Origin: Anaerolineaceae bacterium | GTDB lineage: Bacteria; Chloroflexota; Anaerolineae; Anaerolineales; Villigracilaceae | Assembly: GCA_009885445.1 (NCBI GenBank) | Contig: VFKQ01000034.1 | Location: 1-5,011 of the forward strand | DNA: 5,011 nt | Direction of reading: 5' to 3' | Shown here: positions 4,241 through 5,011 of the stretch, piece after piece | How the letters are laid out: every line of letters starts with the position of its first letter | How positions within the stretch are numbered: position 1 is the first letter of the stretch | Position numbers and translations under genes: made by a program | Notes under the pieces: model-generated | Told to the model about the DNA's origin: nothing | What the model saw: only the letters and a program-made list of their open reading frames with translations | Databases searched by the model: none

Positions 4241-4684
4241 ATGAACGGAAAAATTGTTTCAAAGATCGTCGCTACTCTGGTGCTGATTGCGGCCATTGCA
4301 GGCATTGGCGCTTTTGCCTTTCGCGCCGGCGTGGCCAAAGGTTCACCCATCACTATTCAAGCGCCTTCGGGCGAAAGTGTGAACGCCCCGAGTGCTGGAG
4401 AGAGTGGCCGCCCGATGCACGGATACGGTTACGGAATGGGCCCCGGCTTTGGCCATCACATGCCCTTCTTTGGCTTTGGTTGCTTCGGGTTGTTGCTCCC
4501 GCTCTTCCTATTCTTTATCGCAATGAAGGCCTTCCGCATGTTGTTCTGGGGCCACCACATGCACGGACACGGCCCCTGGCGACACGGCTGGGGCGGCGAA
4601 GGTGGCGTCCCGCCGATGTTCAACGAGTGGCACAAGCGTGCCCACGGCGAGTCCGCTCCGGCGACGGAAGATAAAAAAGAATAA
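4241..4684 (+). CDS. Small two-TM membrane protein, Gly/His/Met-rich
   Basis: This is a 147-residue membrane protein of no family I can name. Residues 5-27 form a TM helix or uncleaved signal anchor (IVATLVLIAAIAGIGAFAF). Residues 28-75 are a Ser/Gly/Pro-rich loop with a GYGYGMGPGFGHHM stretch. Residues 76-103 hold a Phe/Leu-rich second TM, followed by a His/Gly/Trp-rich tail (WGHHMHGHGPWRHGWGGEGG) and a charged end containing EWHKRAHGE. Lysines at both ends and K96/R99 after TM2 predict both termini in the cytoplasm. Ten histidines and several methionines suggest metal contact, but that is inference. Proteins with this EWHxRAHGE ending often precede OmpR-type regulator and kinase genes in my recollection, and the next gene here is such a regulator, 54 bases on. 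A part in envelope-stress or metal sensing is plausible. Confidence 0.8.
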   Translation: MNGKIVSKIVATLVLIAAIAGIGAFAFRAGVAKGSPITIQAPSGESVNAPSAGESGRPMHGYGYGMGPGFGHHMPFFGFGCFGLLLPLFLFFIAMKAFRMLFWGHHMHGHGPWRHGWGGEGGVPPMFNEWHKRAHGESAPATEDKKE

Positions 4685-4689
4685 GGCCG

Positions 4690-4695
4690 TATAAT
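4690..4695 (+). promoter_or_regulatory. Possible -10 box before the response regulator
   Basis: A perfect TATAAT lies just after the membrane-protein stop, 43 bases before the regulator ATG. The -35 position is poor (GAAGAT). If used, the transcript would start near 4702, at the foot of the palindrome, so the leader would be almost entirely hairpin. Confidence 0.35.
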
Positions 4696-4703
4696 TAACC
4701 GTA

Positions 4704-4732
4704 GTAGGGGCACGGCGCCGCCGTGCCCCTAC
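4704..4732. repeat. GTAG-bounded perfect palindrome (REP-like)
   Basis: A 13-bp perfect stem GTAGGGGCACGGC / GCCGTGCCCCTAC has a 3-base loop, with no U-tract on either side. GTAG at the 5' foot is a hallmark of REP elements mobilised by Y1 (RAYT/TnpA-REP) transposases. It ends only 6 bases before the regulator ATG and fills the place where a ribosome-binding site would be. Confidence 0.6.
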
Positions 4733-4738
4733 CATCCC

Positions 4739-5011
4739 ATGAAAACCATCCTCGTAGTAGACGACGAACCCAAGATCACCCAGCTCGTGCGAGATTATCT
4801 CGAACGGGCTGGGTATCACGTCCGCGTGGCGCACGATGGCAAGATGGCCCTCGGCGCGGCGCGCACCGAAAAGCCCGACCTCGTTGTGCTCGACCTCGGC
4901 CTGCCCTTCATGGACGGCCTCGACTTCACCCGCGAATTCCGCAAATTTTCCAACGCGCCGATCATCATGCTCACCGCCCGCGCCGAAGAGACCGACAAAC
5001 TCATCGGCCTC
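4739..5011 (+). CDS. OmpR-family response regulator, receiver domain (3' truncated by window)
   Basis: This is the N-terminal 91 residues of a two-component response regulator, running off the window end. It begins MKTILVVDDEPKITQLVRDY. The acidic pocket is D8-D9, the phospho-acceptor is D52 in VVLDLGLPFMDG, and the switch threonine is T79 in IIMLTAR; the conserved lysine would fall about ten residues beyond the edge. The receiver sequence type (LGLPFMDGLDF, MLTARAEETDKLIGL) is that of OmpR/PhoB regulators with a winged-helix output domain, which is not in view. No Shine-Dalgarno precedes the ATG; instead the palindrome's 3' arm does. It is probably co-transcribed with the membrane protein at 4241, and a sensor kinase gene is expected downstream. 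Confidence 0.93.
   Translation, partial: MKTILVVDDEPKITQLVRDYLERAGYHVRVAHDGKMALGAARTEKPDLVVLDLGLPFMDGLDFTREFRKFSNAPIIMLTARAEETDKLIGL

Noticed and set aside
4018..4674. 218-codon plus-strand reading frame
   Set aside because: It begins inside the antisense of DUF2442, crosses the promoter region, and then runs out of frame through the membrane-protein gene, which has its own strong ribosome-binding site and membrane-like sequence.
4704..4732. Terminator between the membrane protein and the response regulator
   Set aside because: It is a stable GC-rich hairpin but has no U-tract on either strand, and a GTAG foot fits a REP-like element better.
4456..5004. Minus-strand reading frames opposite the membrane protein and the response regulator
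   Set aside because: They are antisense to two convincing plus-strand genes and have no start signals.

Overview
The window looks like chromosomal DNA from a GC-moderate bacterium, most likely a member of the Chloroflexota (Anaerolineae type). That assignment is inference: it rests on the style of the chelatase proteins, the OmpR-type regulator next to a Gly/His-rich membrane protein, and the many GTAGG-bounded intergenic palindromes. No rRNA, tRNA, CRISPR array or complete insertion sequence is visible.

Region 1 (1-2200, minus strand) is a metal-chelatase locus. An AAA+ ChlI/BchI-type subunit (1028-2134) ends in an A9 run, immediately followed by a stop. The open frame that continues in -1 carries the acidic/proline-rich linker and VWA domain of a ChlD/BchD-type subunit (to 69), and then a strong hairpin terminator (24-61). 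The two pieces join exactly at the A9 run into a 688-residue ChlD. This is the arrangement expected for programmed -1 frameshifting, which would make the small (368 aa) and medium (688 aa) subunits from one gene. A homopolymer sequencing error is the main alternative. No photosynthesis genes are in view, so a role with a CobN-type cobaltochelatase in B12 synthesis is as likely as a magnesium chelatase role.

Region 2 (2190-2480) is non-coding. It holds a 128-bp, strongly palindromic MITE-like element with about 20-bp imperfect terminal inverted repeats and a perfect 8-bp flanking direct repeat. Downstream is an 8-codon reading frame with a good ribosome-binding site.

Region 3 (about 2490-4100) is a mosaic of two tandem, diverged units. 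In plus-strand order each unit has: the 3' end of a plus-strand gene (probably a PlsC-like acyltransferase), a minus-strand rho-independent terminator, DUF4160, DUF2442 and a shared-type promoter. Unit 1 contains an intact DUF4160-DUF2442 pair flanked by a DUF4160 C-terminal stump and a 22-codon internally deleted DUF2442. Unit 2 contains an intact DUF2442 overlapping a DUF4160 gene that is broken by a one-base loss. The small paired proteins are of unknown function; their compact, translationally coupled, repeatedly duplicated layout resembles toxin-antitoxin-like modules.

Region 4 (about 4100-5011, plus strand) is a putative envelope-signalling locus. A two-TM, Gly/His/Met-rich small membrane protein (4241-4684) lies behind a promoter whose -35 region is replaced by two 10-bp direct repeats at 11-bp period, the geometry of OmpR/PhoB-family operators. 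It is followed, after a GTAG-bounded perfect palindrome, by the start of an OmpR-family response regulator that runs off the window.
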